From Xanthomonas cissicola (GTDB lineage Bacteria > Pseudomonadota > Gammaproteobacteria > Xanthomonadales > Xanthomonadaceae): a stretch of 41,060 nucleotides of DNA. The stretch spans positions 1 through 41,060 of the forward strand of contig NZ_VZPL01000042.1 in NCBI RefSeq assembly GCF_008801575.1. The letters run 5' to 3'. This document shows positions 21,270 to 30,403 of the stretch, in pieces. The position numbers and the translations under genes were made by a program. Every line of letters starts with the position of its first letter. The first letter of the stretch is position 1. A model generated the notes under the pieces. The model was not told where the DNA came from. It searched no databases and saw only the letters and a program-made list of their open reading frames with translations.

Positions 21270-22338
21270 TCGCATGGCGCATTTCCCGACCCTGGCGGCA
21301 ATGCGACCGCCCAGCATCGCCAAGGCGGTCGCCTGGATGCTGTTGATCGGCATCGGCATCGCTGCGGCGATCCTGGCACTGGCGCCGTGGGTGCAGACCG
21401 CCAGCGGCAAAGGCCAGGTCGTGTCGCTGGATCCCAGCGACCGGCAACAACCGGTCACCGCCTTCGTGCCGGGCCGCGTCGAGCGCTGGTACGTGCATGA
21501 CGGCCAGCATGTTGCCAAGGGCGACCCGATCGCGCGTGTCGGCGATCTGGACCCGGACCTGCTCACCCGCCTGGCCAGCGAGCGCGCGCAGGCGCAGGCG
21601 GAAATCGCCGCCATCCAGCAATCGCGCGCGGTGGCCAGCATCGATGTGGCGCGCAGCAGGCAATTGCTGGCCGAAGGCCTGGCCGGCCGCCGCGACTACG
21701 AGCTGACCCAGATCAAAGTAGCCGAAGCCGACGCCAAGCTGGCCGAATCGCGCGCCAAGCTGACCCGCATCGACATCCAGTTGAATCGCCAGTCTGCACA
21801 GCTGGTGCGCGCCCCGCGCGACGGCCGCGTGCAGCAGCTCAATGCCGCCAGCGGCAGCGCCATGGTTTCGCCGGGCACCGTGCTGGCGGTGATCGCGCCG
21901 GAACGGGTGGAACGCGCGGTCGAGCTGTACATCGACGGCCGCGACGTGCCGCTGATCCGTCCCGGCCGTCCGGTGCGGCTGGAATTCGAAGGCTGGCCGG
22001 CGATTCAATTCAGCGGTTGGCCGTCGGTGGCGCACGGCATGTTCGACGGCCGGGTGCGCGCCATCGACCCCAACGCCGCGCCCGATGGGCTGTTCCGCAT
22101 TCTGGTGGAGCCGATGCCGGGCAAGCCGGCGTGGCCGGCGCAGGAATTCGCCCGCCAGGGCGGCAAGGTGCGCGGCTGGGTGCAGGGCGAAACGGTCAAG
22201 GTCGGCTACGAGCTGTGGCGCCAGCTCAACAACTTCCCGCTGGAATTCGGCCGGCGCCCGGCTGCGGCCACGCAGGAAGACGGCAAGGCCAAGCCGGCCG
22301 CACCCAAGTCCGAAGACGAAGCGACGGGCAAGAAATGA
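21253..22338 (+). CDS. HlyD/membrane-fusion-type periplasmic adaptor
   Basis: The 361-residue protein has one N-terminal membrane helix (about 24-46). The two halves of a biotinyl-lipoyl domain follow, TAFVPGRVERWYVHDGQHVAKGD (about 69-92, written here with its key G and D) and APRDGRVQQL (about 188-197). A short coiled-coil lies between them (about 100-180), and a beta-barrel follows. Such adaptors link inner-membrane exporters to TolC-type channels. AGGAGG at 21241-21246 is a strong ribosome site, and the start overlaps the upstream gene by 17 bases. The stop overlaps the next start (ATGA). The tail is Lys/Ala/Glu-rich. Confidence 0.85.
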   Translation: MPHAPDRMAHFPTLAAMRPPSIAKAVAWMLLIGIGIAAAILALAPWVQTASGKGQVVSLDPSDRQQPVTAFVPGRVERWYVHDGQHVAKGDPIARVGDLDPDLLTRLASERAQAQAEIAAIQQSRAVASIDVARSRQLLAEGLAGRRDYELTQIKVAEADAKLAESRAKLTRIDIQLNRQSAQLVRAPRDGRVQQLNAASGSAMVSPGTVLAVIAPERVERAVELYIDGRDVPLIRPGRPVRLEFEGWPAIQFSGWPSVAHGMFDGRVRAIDPNAAPDGLFRILVEPMPGKPAWPAQEFARQGGKVRGWVQGETVKVGYELWRQLNNFPLEFGRRPAAATQEDGKAKPAAPKSEDEATGKK

Positions 22339-23738
22339 TCGGCCGTCTTGTCGTCCTGTTGATCGCACTCTGCCCCGGTGCGGTATTCGCCCAGGCCGCT
22401 GCGCTGACGCTGGATGAGGTGCTGCAGTCGTCGGCACGCTCGGCACCGCAGATCGTCGAAGCGCTGGCCAAGGTGCGCCAGGCCGAAGGCAAGGGCCTCT
22501 CGGCCGATGGCGCCTTCGACACGGTGTTCGACATCGAAGGCCGCTCGCGCGAGGCCGGCTATTACGACGGCAGTACGATCGAAACCGGGGTCAAGCGGCC
22601 GTTCGAAGAGAACGGCGGCTATTACTACGGTGGCTACCGCTCCTCGCGCGGCTCCTTCCCGATCTACGAAGACAAGTCCTATACCGATCGCGGCGGCGAA
22701 GTGAAGGTCGGCGCGCTGTACGCGCTGCTGCGCGACCGCGTGATCGACGAACGCCGCACCAAGCGCAGCATCGCCAGCACCGACATCGATGTGGCCAAGT
22801 ACGAGGCGGAAATGGTGGCCATCGGCGTGCAGCGGCGCGCAGTGGATGCCTACCAGAACTGGGTCGCCGCCGGGCTGAAGTTGCGCGCCTACAACGAGCT
22901 GCTGCAACTGGCCGAGCAACGCCGCAATGCGATTTCGCGCCAGGTCACGCTCGGTGCGCGCCCCACCATCTTGCTGACCGAAAACGACCAGAACCTGGTG
23001 CGCCGTCGCGCCTTGGTGGTCCGCTCGGAACAGGACTTCGCCAACGCGGCCAACGCCTTGTCGCTGTATTTGCGCGACGACGCCGGCATGCCGCTGGTCG
23101 TTTCCGCCGAACGCCTGCCGGCCGACACCTCGGCGCTGGAAGGACTGGCCGGCGCCAGCAAGATCACCGCGCCGGTGGAGCGCCCGGACTACCGCGCCGT
23201 GCTGACCCGCATCGACCAGGCCACCGCGCGGCTGATGCTGGCGCAGAACGATCTCAAACCGCGCCTGGATGTCAGCGTGGAAGTCAGCAAGGATCTGGGC
23301 CCGCCTGGCGTCGGCGGCCCGAACCGGTCGCTGACCGACGCCATCATCGGCTTTCGTTTCAGCGTGCCGCTGGAAAACCGCGCCGCCCGGGGCCGCGTGG
23401 CCGAAGCGCGCGCCGAGATCGAAGCGTTGGATCAGCGCAGCCGTTTTCTGCGCGACCAGATTTCGATCGAGGTCGAATCGATCGTCATTTCACTCAATGG
23501 CGCCGAACGGCTGGCCAAGATCGCCGATGAGGAACGCGGCCTGGCAGACCGCCTGGCGGCCGCCGAGCGGCGGCGCTTCGAGCTGGGCTCGGGTGACTTT
23601 TTCCTGGTCAATCAGCGCGAGGAAACCGCCAACGACGCGCGCGTACGCCTGATCGATGCGCAGGCACGCATCGCCTCCGCGCGTGCCGAACTGGCGGCGG
23701 CCACCGCCGACCGGGATGCCTTGCAGCTGAGTCGTTGA
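22335..23738 (+). CDS. TolC-family outer-membrane channel
   Basis: The 467-residue protein starts with a signal peptide (GRLVVLLIALCPGAVFAQ, cleavage near residue 20). A TolC/OEP layout of two helical-barrel repeats follows: ALTLDEVLQSSARSAPQI at the start and RVAEARAEIEALDQRSRFL in the second half. A tyrosine/glycine-rich stretch at about 76-117 (YYDGS, GGYYYGGYRSS, IYEDKSYTD) probably belongs to the membrane barrel and its outer loops. It ends the operon formed with the pseudo-ABC and HlyD genes, giving the full three-part envelope path of a type I secretion system, though no secreted substrate gene is recognisable next to it. Confidence 0.86.
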   Translation: MIGRLVVLLIALCPGAVFAQAAALTLDEVLQSSARSAPQIVEALAKVRQAEGKGLSADGAFDTVFDIEGRSREAGYYDGSTIETGVKRPFEENGGYYYGGYRSSRGSFPIYEDKSYTDRGGEVKVGALYALLRDRVIDERRTKRSIASTDIDVAKYEAEMVAIGVQRRAVDAYQNWVAAGLKLRAYNELLQLAEQRRNAISRQVTLGARPTILLTENDQNLVRRRALVVRSEQDFANAANALSLYLRDDAGMPLVVSAERLPADTSALEGLAGASKITAPVERPDYRAVLTRIDQATARLMLAQNDLKPRLDVSVEVSKDLGPPGVGGPNRSLTDAIIGFRFSVPLENRAARGRVAEARAEIEALDQRSRFLRDQISIEVESIVISLNGAERLAKIADEERGLADRLAAAERRRFELGSGDFFLVNQREETANDARVRLIDAQARIASARAELAAATADRDALQLSR

Positions 23739-24189
23739 TGGGTCGGCTGCGCGTCGGGCGGACGCGGTGATGCCGGGCAATTGCGCGGTTGTGCGAGCGA
23801 CCTCGCGATGCCGCTGCTTGGCATCCTGTGGGTTGAAGCAAAGCCTCCGCAGCGGACGCACTCAACCGCCACGCAGGTGGCTGGCTGTCGTGTCCAGCGA
23901 CGCTTCAGCGCCCTTGAAGCCTTGTCGAACCCGAGGCTGCAGCTGTCTGCTCCCTCGCTGCTAGGCAGCCGCCTCTGCAACGCACGCGTGCACGGCAGCT
24001 TGTCGACGTGAAAAATCACGTCGTCGCCTCGCCTCGCCTGACGAGCTCAACCAACAGGTCTGCATCCCTTACCGCATGACGACGTTTGGATAACACCTGC
24101 GTGCGCATGCTCGCGGTACCGGCCCGCGCGCCGGGCGTGCGGATCCATCGCGATCCGCACTGCAACCTTAGGAACTTTCGGAGGTGCGT
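23739..24189. other. Spacer between the exporter operon and a small gene; one clear hairpin
   Basis: No gene is supported in these 451 bp; a 65-codon frame at 23767 is rich in Cys and Arg and looks fortuitous. CGACGTGA (24004-24011), AAAA, TCACGTCG (24016-24023) is a perfect 8-bp hairpin. GCGGATC (24139-24145) and GATCCGC (24152-24158) form another, 32 bases before the next gene. Confidence 0.45.
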
Positions 24190-24384
24190 ATGTCTTTCCG
24201 GCAATTTCCCGCAATCGGCGCAGATGGCGAGCCTTACGTCATCATCGAATTTCGCGACGAGCAACAACCCCGCGCAACCCCACAGTCGGCGCCGCGTTAC
24301 GAGCTTCCCGATGGCCGACATCTGCAACGTCAGGGGCAGCGCTTCGTCACCGACGGCGGTGAGCTGCGCCTGTCCGCACTATAG
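24190..24384 (+). CDS. Small conserved-looking hypothetical protein (64 residues)
   Basis: The gene encodes MSFRQFPAIGADGEPYVIIEF, followed by RDEQQPRATPQSAPRYELPDG and a tail RFVTDGGELRLSAL. The ribosome site GGAGG (24180-24184) is ideally spaced from the ATG, which strongly supports translation despite the small size. The pattern (a residue or dose phrase YELPDGRHLQRQGQRF) looks like a compact beta-strand protein. No signal peptide or membrane helix is seen. I recall similar short hypothetical proteins in Xanthomonas but no known function. The hairpin at 24139-24158 lies just upstream and may be regulatory. Confidence 0.65.
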   Translation: MSFRQFPAIGADGEPYVIIEFRDEQQPRATPQSAPRYELPDGRHLQRQGQRFVTDGGELRLSAL

Positions 24385-24517
24385 GAACGGCCCCAAGACC
24401 TCGCGCGTCGTCATCTTGCAGCGTTGGGCGGCGCGGGGTGTACGAGGAGAAGATGCCGATTCAGGGACGCGACTGCCAAAAACGACGACGTCGTCCAGCT
24501 CGCCACCTCAAACGGCA

Positions 24518-24623
24518 CTGGTCAATTTTTGACCAGCCACCGCACACCCCTTGCGCTGCAAGGGCTGCGCGCAGTTATCCACATGCTTGTGCAAGTTTCA
24601 TCCACACCCTGTGTGGATGAAAC
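24518..24623. other. Cluster of three perfect hairpins and DnaA-box-like sites
   Basis: Three perfect inverted repeats follow each other. CTGGTCAA and TTGACCAG lie around TTT (24518-24536). CCCTTGC and GCAAGGG lie around GCT (24548-24564). GTTTCATCCACAC and GTGTGGATGAAAC lie around CCT (24595-24623). Between the last two sits TTATCCACA (24575-24583), an exact DnaA box. The third hairpin holds TCATCCACA (24598-24606) and its inverse (24612-24620), each one base off the box. The cluster lies between convergent genes, so it may also act as a two-way terminator, though T-tracts are missing. Confidence 0.6.
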
Positions 24624-24654
24624 GATGGCGATGGGAACGGGCTTCGTTGCGCCA

Positions 24655-25776
24655 CTAGTCACCGGAACGCTCCAGCACCCGACCGATCCCACTGCGATCG
24701 ATCTCGCTCGCTGCTTGCGCCAATGCCGCACGATCGCTTGCCACCTCGAAGCCGATACGGAAATGCAGCTCGCCAACCGGCGTGCGCGATGAGTGGATCG
24801 ACGACAGGTTCACCCCATGCCGCTCAAACACATGCAACAAGGCACGCAGCGAGCCGGGCTGGTCTTCGGGCAGATACACGCTCAAAGTCAGCGGTTCGGT
24901 GAGATCGGCCAGCAGATAGCCCACGCGCTCGTAGGTGTAATTGCCTGCCGCAAGCGCGTCGTGCTGCAGGGCTTGCGCGTTGTCGTGCAGGAATTGGGTG
25001 CGGAACTGCGCACGCGCGGCATCGTCGCCCTGCCCGACCAGGGCGCGCAGCTGCTGCAACTGCAGCAGCAACCGGTCGAGCATCTCGCCCACATACGGGT
25101 TACCGAACTGGATGTCTTCGTAGATCGAGGGATTGAGCGAAAGAATACGCGCGATCACTGCGGTATCCAGTTCGAACGACGCCGAGCGGTACGGCATCAG
25201 CGCGCGCAGCTCGCCCAGCAGCGGTGCGTAGTCGCGCAAGGTGCCGGCCTGCGCCAGGTGAGTGGCGTGCACCATCGCCTGCACCAGCGCCATCACGCGG
25301 TCGTGGTGCTCTGGCGTTGCGTACACGCATTCGGCCTGCAGCGCGCTGCACAAGCTCTGCACCCATGCCGACCAGTGTCGCAGCCGCGCTTGGCAGACCA
25401 CCATCACGCGCCCTTTCAAGGTCGGTGATTTTGGCGGTGCGGTCATCGGATGCAGGCCGACCACGTCCGCCTGCGAGGTCAGCATTGCAGCGACCGGTGC
25501 CTGTTTGATCGAGGTGACATCCAGCCACAGCTGCGCTGCGGCGCGTGCGCCGGTGAGTTCCACATACCGCTCGATCAATGCGGCAGTGTGGCGAATCGGC
25601 GCGGCGAACATCAGCACGTCGGCACGCTGCGCCAGCGTGGCCTCATCCATGCTGTCGCTGTCGGCCGGATCGGACCCGATCACTTCCAGCTGCATGCGCG
25701 TGCGCAGGAACTGTGCCAGCCAGCGCCCGTACGCACCGGCGATGCCGACGATGCCGACCACCGGCTGTGCGATCAT
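24655..25776 (-). CDS. tyrA: Prephenate dehydrogenase with C-terminal ACT-like domain
   Basis: The enzyme converts prephenate to 4-hydroxyphenylpyruvate with NAD+, a step of tyrosine synthesis. The 373-residue protein starts with a dinucleotide-binding motif (VGIVGIAGAYGRWLAQFL) and has the HPMTAPP segment and helical dimer region of the family. From about residue 295 an ACT-like regulatory domain follows (LTLSVYLPEDQPGSLRALL, ERHGVNLSSIHS), which suggests tyrosine feedback. No chorismate mutase domain is present. Its start overlaps the pdxY stop (ATGA), so pdxY and tyrA form a coupled pair. Confidence 0.9.
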   Translation of the reverse strand: MIAQPVVGIVGIAGAYGRWLAQFLRTRMQLEVIGSDPADSDSMDEATLAQRADVLMFAAPIRHTAALIERYVELTGARAAAQLWLDVTSIKQAPVAAMLTSQADVVGLHPMTAPPKSPTLKGRVMVVCQARLRHWSAWVQSLCSALQAECVYATPEHHDRVMALVQAMVHATHLAQAGTLRDYAPLLGELRALMPYRSASFELDTAVIARILSLNPSIYEDIQFGNPYVGEMLDRLLLQLQQLRALVGQGDDAARAQFRTQFLHDNAQALQHDALAAGNYTYERVGYLLADLTEPLTLSVYLPEDQPGSLRALLHVFERHGVNLSSIHSSRTPVGELHFRIGFEVASDRAALAQAASEIDRSGIGRVLERSGD

Positions 25777-26681
25777 GCCAAGCGCTCGACGGCAAATCGT
25801 GGCGTTGCGGCAAGTGCGGCCGGCGCCGCGGCCAGCACGTCGAACTCCTCGAACCCCGCAGCCAGGGTCGCTTCCAGCGCGCTGTGCACGCCGCTGAGTG
25901 CGTGGCCCACCGCCTGCTCGAATGGCACGTCGCGCAACAGCAGGCCGATCAGCAGCGCCATCAGCACATCGCCGGTACCGGCAACATCCACAGGCAGGTG
26001 CGGGCTGGCCCAGCGATACACCGCCGTGTCGCTGACCGCCAACGTCACCAGCTCACCCGCGGCACCGGCCACGCTGTGCGCAAGCACCCACTGCGGCCCA
26101 CGTGCCAGCAATGCGCGCGCGGCGACGATGGCATCGTCCTGTTCCAGGCTCGGCAAGCCGGTCAACCGCCCCAACTCGAATGCGTTGGGCGTCACCAGCC
26201 AGGCGTGCGGCAGCAAACGCTCGGCGAACACGCGCTCCAGCCCGGGTTCCACATACGGGCCGGTGTACGTGTCGCCAATCACCGGGTCCAGGCAGTAGCG
26301 CAGCTGCGGGGCCTGCGGCAAGGTCTGCGCCAGCCAGTCGGCGAAGGCTTCGCCGTTGGCCAGGCTGCCGAAATAGCCGGACACCAGCATGCGTGCACGC
26401 TGCGGCAGGCCACGTTCGGTGGCGCCCAGCAGCAAATCCGCCAGCCAGTCGGCCGGCAGGATGCGCCCGCGCAGGGTGGCGTAGAACGGCGCGTTGCTCA
26501 GCAGGGTGGTGGGCACTTCGGCCACACGCAGTCCCAGCGCGCGCAGCGGCGGCACCGCAGCGCTGTTGCCGGCATGGCCATAGACCAATTGCGATTGCAC
26601 CGAAATCACGTCGATCGGCGAAGGGCCATCCGGACGCTGGCGGCGACCATGGACGAGGTGGCTGTCGGTTGCATCGCTCAT
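25773..26681 (-). CDS. pdxY: Pyridoxal kinase (PdxY type)
   Basis: PdxY phosphorylates pyridoxal to pyridoxal 5'-phosphate in vitamin B6 salvage. The protein has about 302 residues from the ATG at 26681. It shows the PdxY opening VISVQSQLVYGHAGNSAAV, the internal substrate segment LDPVIGD, and the ribokinase-fold catalytic motif AGTGDVLMALLIG with the active-site aspartate. The N-terminal 20 residues are longer than in E. coli PdxY. Upstream in-frame starts exist but give unlike sequence. No clear ribosome site is seen. PLP is needed by the transaminase that follows TyrA in tyrosine synthesis, which may explain the pairing. Confidence 0.88.
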   Translation of the reverse strand: MSDATDSHLVHGRRQRPDGPSPIDVISVQSQLVYGHAGNSAAVPPLRALGLRVAEVPTTLLSNAPFYATLRGRILPADWLADLLLGATERGLPQRARMLVSGYFGSLANGEAFADWLAQTLPQAPQLRYCLDPVIGDTYTGPYVEPGLERVFAERLLPHAWLVTPNAFELGRLTGLPSLEQDDAIVAARALLARGPQWVLAHSVAGAAGELVTLAVSDTAVYRWASPHLPVDVAGTGDVLMALLIGLLLRDVPFEQAVGHALSGVHSALEATLAAGFEEFDVLAAAPAALAATPRFAVERLA

Positions 26682-27134
26682 GCGGGCGGCCGTGCTGGAA
26701 AAGAGGGCACCGATTATCCGCATAACCTTGCAAGGATGTCGTGGATGAACGACGTCACCGGCAGTTTTGGCAATACCGTCGTTGAGCAAGGTCAGACGCT
26801 AAAAGGCGCTCGGCCGATGCTGCAGGCCAATGGCCCGACCGCACGATCAGGGCTTGGCTTTGCTCGCGTTGCGAGCAACAACGTGCTGCGCCTGAAGGCA
26901 ATGGCAACGCTTCAAAGACGCACGTGCGATGGGCGGAGATGTCGCTGGGAATCTCACGCGGCGGCGCTAATGAAACGCACGCGCGGCTGGCCCGGCAATT
27001 CTCGCGCTGACATCGCGTTCCATCCGCAACTCGACACATTGGCCGCATCGCGGGCGGCCGTCGGAGCAGCCCCAAAAATAGCCCGACGCGCAGCAAGCCG
27101 CATGCCGGGCCATCGTGACATCACGCCGCCTGGG
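26682..27134. other. Spacer between dnaJ and pdxY
   Basis: No gene is supported in these 453 bp; a 113-codon minus-strand frame (26755-27096) has no recognisable domain and a Cys/Arg-rich, shadow-like composition. A perfect hairpin TTGCTCGC-GTT-GCGAGCAA lies at 26860-26878. The dnaJ terminator candidate is at 27074-27110. Confidence 0.5.
27074..27110 (-). terminator. Candidate intrinsic terminator of the dnaK-dnaJ message
   Basis: On the minus strand GCCCG (27110-27106) pairs with CGGGC (27085-27081) around a GC-rich interior, followed directly by TATTTTTGGGG. It starts 25 bases after the dnaJ stop. Confidence 0.55.
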
Positions 27135-28262
27135 TCAGGACGTCATCCGATCCCAAAACCCCTTGACGCCATCGATGAAGGTGGCCGACTTGGGCGAATG
27201 CTTGCGTGCATCCTCACCGGTGAACGTCGCTTCGAACTGCTGCAGCAGTTCGCGCTGATCGGCGGTGAGATTGACCGGCGTTTCCACCACCACGCGGCAA
27301 TACAGGTCGCCCTCGCTGCGGCTGCGCACCGAGCGCACACCCTTGCCGCGCAGACGGAACAACTTGCCGGTCTGCGTTTCGGCCGGGATGCGGATTTCCG
27401 CTTCGCCGCCCAGGGTTGCCACCCGCACGGTATCGCCGAGCGCCGCCTGCGAAATGCGGATCGGCACCTCGCAATGCAGATCGTCGCCGTCGCGCTGGAA
27501 GATCGCATGCTCGCGCACGCGCACTTCCACATACAGATCGCCCGGTGGCGTGCCGGCCGGGCCGGCCTCGCCTTCGCCTGCAAGACGAATCCGGTCGCCG
27601 GTATCCACGCCGGCGGGCACCTTGATCGACAGCACCTTGTCTTCTTCCCCCCGTCCGGCACCGTGGCAGGTCTTGCAGGGGTTCTGGATCAGCGTGCCGC
27701 GCCCGTCGCAATGCGGGCAGCTCTGCTGCATGGCGAAGATGCCGCGCTGGATGCGGACCTGGCCGCGCCCATGGCAGGTGCCACAGGTCTCGACCTTGCC
27801 GTCTTCCGAACCGCTGCCATGGCAGGGCGCGCATTCGATCAGCGTGGGAATCTCGATGCGGCGCTCGATACCGGCGACGGCTTCTTCCAGATCCAGTTCC
27901 AACACGTAACCGACGTCGGCGCCACGTCGCGCAGCGCGCGGACCGGCGGCGCCACCGCCGAAAATATTGCCGAAGATATCCCCAAAGATATCCCCCATGT
28001 CCGGGCCACCCGGCCCGCCACCACCGCCCATGCCGTGCTCGAACGCCGCATGGCCGTGCGCGTCGTAGGCGCGCCGCTTATTGCCATCGGACAGCACTTC
28101 GTAGGCTTCCTTGCATTCCTTGAACGCCGCTTCGGCAGCCGCATCGCCAGGATTGCGGTCCGGGTGGTGCTTCATCGCACAACGCCGGTACGCCTTCTTC
28201 AGCTCCTCGTCGCTGGCGCCACGGGCAACGCCCAGCACTTCGTAGTAATCGCGTTTGCTCAT
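27135..28262 (-). CDS. dnaJ: Chaperone DnaJ (Hsp40)
   Basis: DnaJ delivers unfolded clients to DnaK and stimulates its ATPase. The 375-residue protein has a J-domain with HPD in [10 protein letters not shown], a Gly/Phe region ([15 protein letters not shown]), the four zinc motifs [24 protein letters not shown] and CKTCHGAG, and the C-terminal substrate-binding beta domains. The ATG at 28262 gives the standard [11 protein letters not shown] start; an upstream ATG would use the heptad repeat as coding. It follows dnaK on the same strand after a 160-bp gap with repeats and a terminator-like hairpin, so its expression may be lower than that of dnaK. Confidence 0.97.
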   Translation of the reverse strand: MSKRDYYEVLGVARGASDEELKKAYRRCAMKHHPDRNPGDAAAEAAFKECKEAYEVLSDGNKRRAYDAHGHAAFEHGMGGGGGPGGPDMGDIFGDIFGNIFGGGAAGPRAARRGADVGYVLELDLEEAVAGIERRIEIPTLIECAPCHGSGSEDGKVETCGTCHGRGQVRIQRGIFAMQQSCPHCDGRGTLIQNPCKTCHGAGRGEEDKVLSIKVPAGVDTGDRIRLAGEGEAGPAGTPPGDLYVEVRVREHAIFQRDGDDLHCEVPIRISQAALGDTVRVATLGGEAEIRIPAETQTGKLFRLRGKGVRSVRSRSEGDLYCRVVVETPVNLTADQRELLQQFEATFTGEDARKHSPKSATFIDGVKGFWDRMTS

Positions 28263-28267
28263 AAGCC

Positions 28268-28417
28268 GGGATTCGGGATTCGTGATTTGAGATTCGTTGA
28301 AACGCAAAAGCGGACAGCGTGTGCTGTTCCGCCCTGGCGACGCGACGCGTAAAGGATATCGGAATGGGGAACGGCTAGCTTTAGCGCTTGCCGATCCCCA
28401 CGCCCGACTCCCAAATC
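28268..28417. repeat. Diverged facing 7-bp repeats between dnaK and dnaJ
   Basis: GGGATTC, GGGATTC, GTGATTT, GAGATTC run from 28268 to 28295. GATCCCC, GACTCCC and AAATCAC lie at about 28393-28418 in opposite sense. The arrangement is as at 13433 and 15014 but more decayed. Confidence 0.5.
28301..28333 (-). terminator. Terminator-like hairpin between dnaK and dnaJ
   Basis: Minus strand: GCGGAACAGC, ACAC, GCTGTCCGC (one bulged base), then TTTTGCG. The stem plus T-run is a reasonable partial terminator that could set the DnaK to DnaJ ratio. Confidence 0.5.
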
Positions 28418-28422
28418 ACGGC

Positions 28423-30348
28423 TTACTTCTTGTCGTCCTTGACCTCGGTGAACTCGGCGTCCACTACGTCATCGGCGGCCTTGGAGGCCTGGGCGTTGCC
28501 GCTGGCCGCATCGGCGTTGCCGCCCTGCTCTGCTGCCGCAGCTGCTGCGTACAACGACTGGCCGGCTTCTTCCAGCGTCTTGGTGCGCGCTTCGATCTGC
28601 GCCTTGTCGTCGCCCTTCATGGCGGTTTCCAGATCCGACAGCGCCGCTTCCACCTTGCCGATCACATCGCCACCGACCTTGCTGCCATGCTCGGTGATTG
28701 CGGTACGGGTAGCGTGAATCAGACCATCGGCCTGGTTGCGGGCCTGCACCAGCTCCTGGAACTTCTTGTCTTCTTCGCGGTTGGCTTCCGCGTCGGCGAC
28801 CATGCGCTGGATCTCTTCATCCGACAAACCCGAACCGGCCTTGATCTCGACCTTCTGTTCCTTGTTGGTCTTCTTGTCCTTGGCCGACACGTGCAGGATG
28901 CCGTTGGCGTCGATGTCGAAGGACACTTCCACCTGCGGCATGCCGCGCGGCGCCGGCTCGATGCCGGACAGGTCGAACTTGGCCAGCGACTTGTTGAAGC
29001 GGGCCTGCTCGCGCTCACCCTGCAACACGTGCACGGTCACGGCAGACTGGTTGTCTTCGGCGGTGGAGAAGGTCTGCGAGGCCTTGGTCGGGATCGTGGT
29101 GTTCTTTTCGATGATCTTGGTGAACACGCCGCCCATGGTCTCGATGCCCAGCGACAGCGGGGTCACGTCCAGCAGCAGCACGTCCTTGACGTCGCCGGCC
29201 AGCACGCCGCCCTGGATCGCCGCACCCACGGCCACGGCTTCGTCCGGGTTGACGTCCTTGCGCGGTTCCTTGCCGAAGAAATCGGCAACTGCCTGCTGCA
29301 CCTTCGGCATACGGGTCTGGCCGCCGACCAGGATCACTTCGTTGATGTCGCTGGCGCGCAGGCCGGCGTCGTTCAACGCGGTGCGGCACGGCTCGATCGA
29401 CTTCTTGACCAGGTCTTCCACCAGCGCTTCGAGCTTGGCACGGGTCAACTTGATGTTGAGGTGCTTGGGGCCCGAGGCATCGGCGGTGACGTACGGCAGG
29501 TTCACTTCGGTCTGCTGGCTGGACGACAGCTCGATCTTGGCGCGCTCTGCGGCGTCCTTCAGGCGCTGCAGCGCCAACGGATCCTTGCGCAGATCGATAC
29601 CCTGATCCTTGTTGAATTCATCAACCAGGTACTCGATGACGCGGTTGTCGAAGTCTTCGCCGCCCAGGAAAGTGTCGCCATTGGTGGCCAGCACTTCGAA
29701 CTGCTTCTCGCCATCGACTTCAGCGATTTCGATGATCGAGACGTCGAAGGTGCCGCCGCCCAGGTCGTACACGGCAATCTTGCGGTCGCCGCCGTTCTTG
29801 TCCAGGCCATAGGCCAGCGCTGCGGCGGTCGGCTCGTTGATGATGCGCTTGACGTCCAGACCGGCGATGCGGCCGGCATCCTTGGTGGCCTGACGCTGGC
29901 TGTCGTTGAAGTACGCCGGCACCGTGATCACCGCCTCGGTGACCTTCTCGCCGAGGAAGTCTTCGGCGGTCTTCTTCATCTTTTCCAGCACGCGCGCGGA
30001 GATTTCCTGCGGCGCCATGCGCTTGCCGTCGCTGGTCTGCACCCAGGCGTCGCCGTTGTCGTGCGCCAGGATGCCGTACGGCACGTGCGAGATGTCCTTC
30101 TGCACTTCGCCGTCGGTGAACTTGCGGCCGATCAGGCGCTTCACCGCGTAGAAGGTGTTCTTCGGGTTGGTCACGGCCTGGCGCTTGGCCGAAGCGCCGA
30201 CCAGCACTTCGCCGTCCTTGGTGTAGGCGACGATCGAAGGCGTGGTGCGATCGCCCTCGGAGTTTTCGATGACGCGGGCCTTGCCGCCGTCCATGATCGA
30301 CACGCACGAGTTCGTGGTGCCGAGGTCAATACCAATGATCTTGCCCAT
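28423..30348 (-). CDS. dnaK: Chaperone DnaK (Hsp70)
   Basis: DnaK is the ATP-driven cytosolic chaperone. The 641-residue protein is complete: [11 protein letters not shown] at the start, the ATPase phosphate motif [25 protein letters not shown], the interdomain linker [15 protein letters not shown], the substrate domain, and a lid ending in a Gln/Ala-rich tail with the acidic [15 protein letters not shown] end. AGGAG lies 7 bases before the ATG. Order is hrcA-grpE-dnaK-dnaJ, as in other Xanthomonas. A sigma32-type promoter lies 55 bases upstream (30404-30431), so dnaK can be induced independently of grpE. Confidence 0.98.
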   Translation of the reverse strand: MGKIIGIDLGTTNSCVSIMDGGKARVIENSEGDRTTPSIVAYTKDGEVLVGASAKRQAVTNPKNTFYAVKRLIGRKFTDGEVQKDISHVPYGILAHDNGDAWVQTSDGKRMAPQEISARVLEKMKKTAEDFLGEKVTEAVITVPAYFNDSQRQATKDAGRIAGLDVKRIINEPTAAALAYGLDKNGGDRKIAVYDLGGGTFDVSIIEIAEVDGEKQFEVLATNGDTFLGGEDFDNRVIEYLVDEFNKDQGIDLRKDPLALQRLKDAAERAKIELSSSQQTEVNLPYVTADASGPKHLNIKLTRAKLEALVEDLVKKSIEPCRTALNDAGLRASDINEVILVGGQTRMPKVQQAVADFFGKEPRKDVNPDEAVAVGAAIQGGVLAGDVKDVLLLDVTPLSLGIETMGGVFTKIIEKNTTIPTKASQTFSTAEDNQSAVTVHVLQGEREQARFNKSLAKFDLSGIEPAPRGMPQVEVSFDIDANGILHVSAKDKKTNKEQKVEIKAGSGLSDEEIQRMVADAEANREEDKKFQELVQARNQADGLIHATRTAITEHGSKVGGDVIGKVEAALSDLETAMKGDDKAQIEARTKTLEEAGQSLYAAAAAAEQGGNADAASGNAQASKAADDVVDAEFTEVKDDKK

Positions 30349-30403
30349 GGATACGCTCCTGATGATTCTGTAGCTGTGTCCGGCGACGCCGGGTCTGGCT
30401 GAG

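Noticed and set aside
23767..23964. A 65-residue Cys-rich peptide as a possible secreted cargo of the exporter operon.
   Set aside because: No ribosome site, irregular Cys/Arg composition typical of out-of-frame GC-rich DNA, and no leader motif such as GG.
26755..27096. A 113-residue minus-strand gene between pdxY and dnaJ.
   Set aside because: No ribosome site or domain, and its start overlaps the dnaJ terminator candidate.
28297..30402. A 701-codon plus-strand frame opposite dnaK.
   Set aside because: Antisense shadow of dnaK with repetitive His/Gln/Leu composition and no family match.
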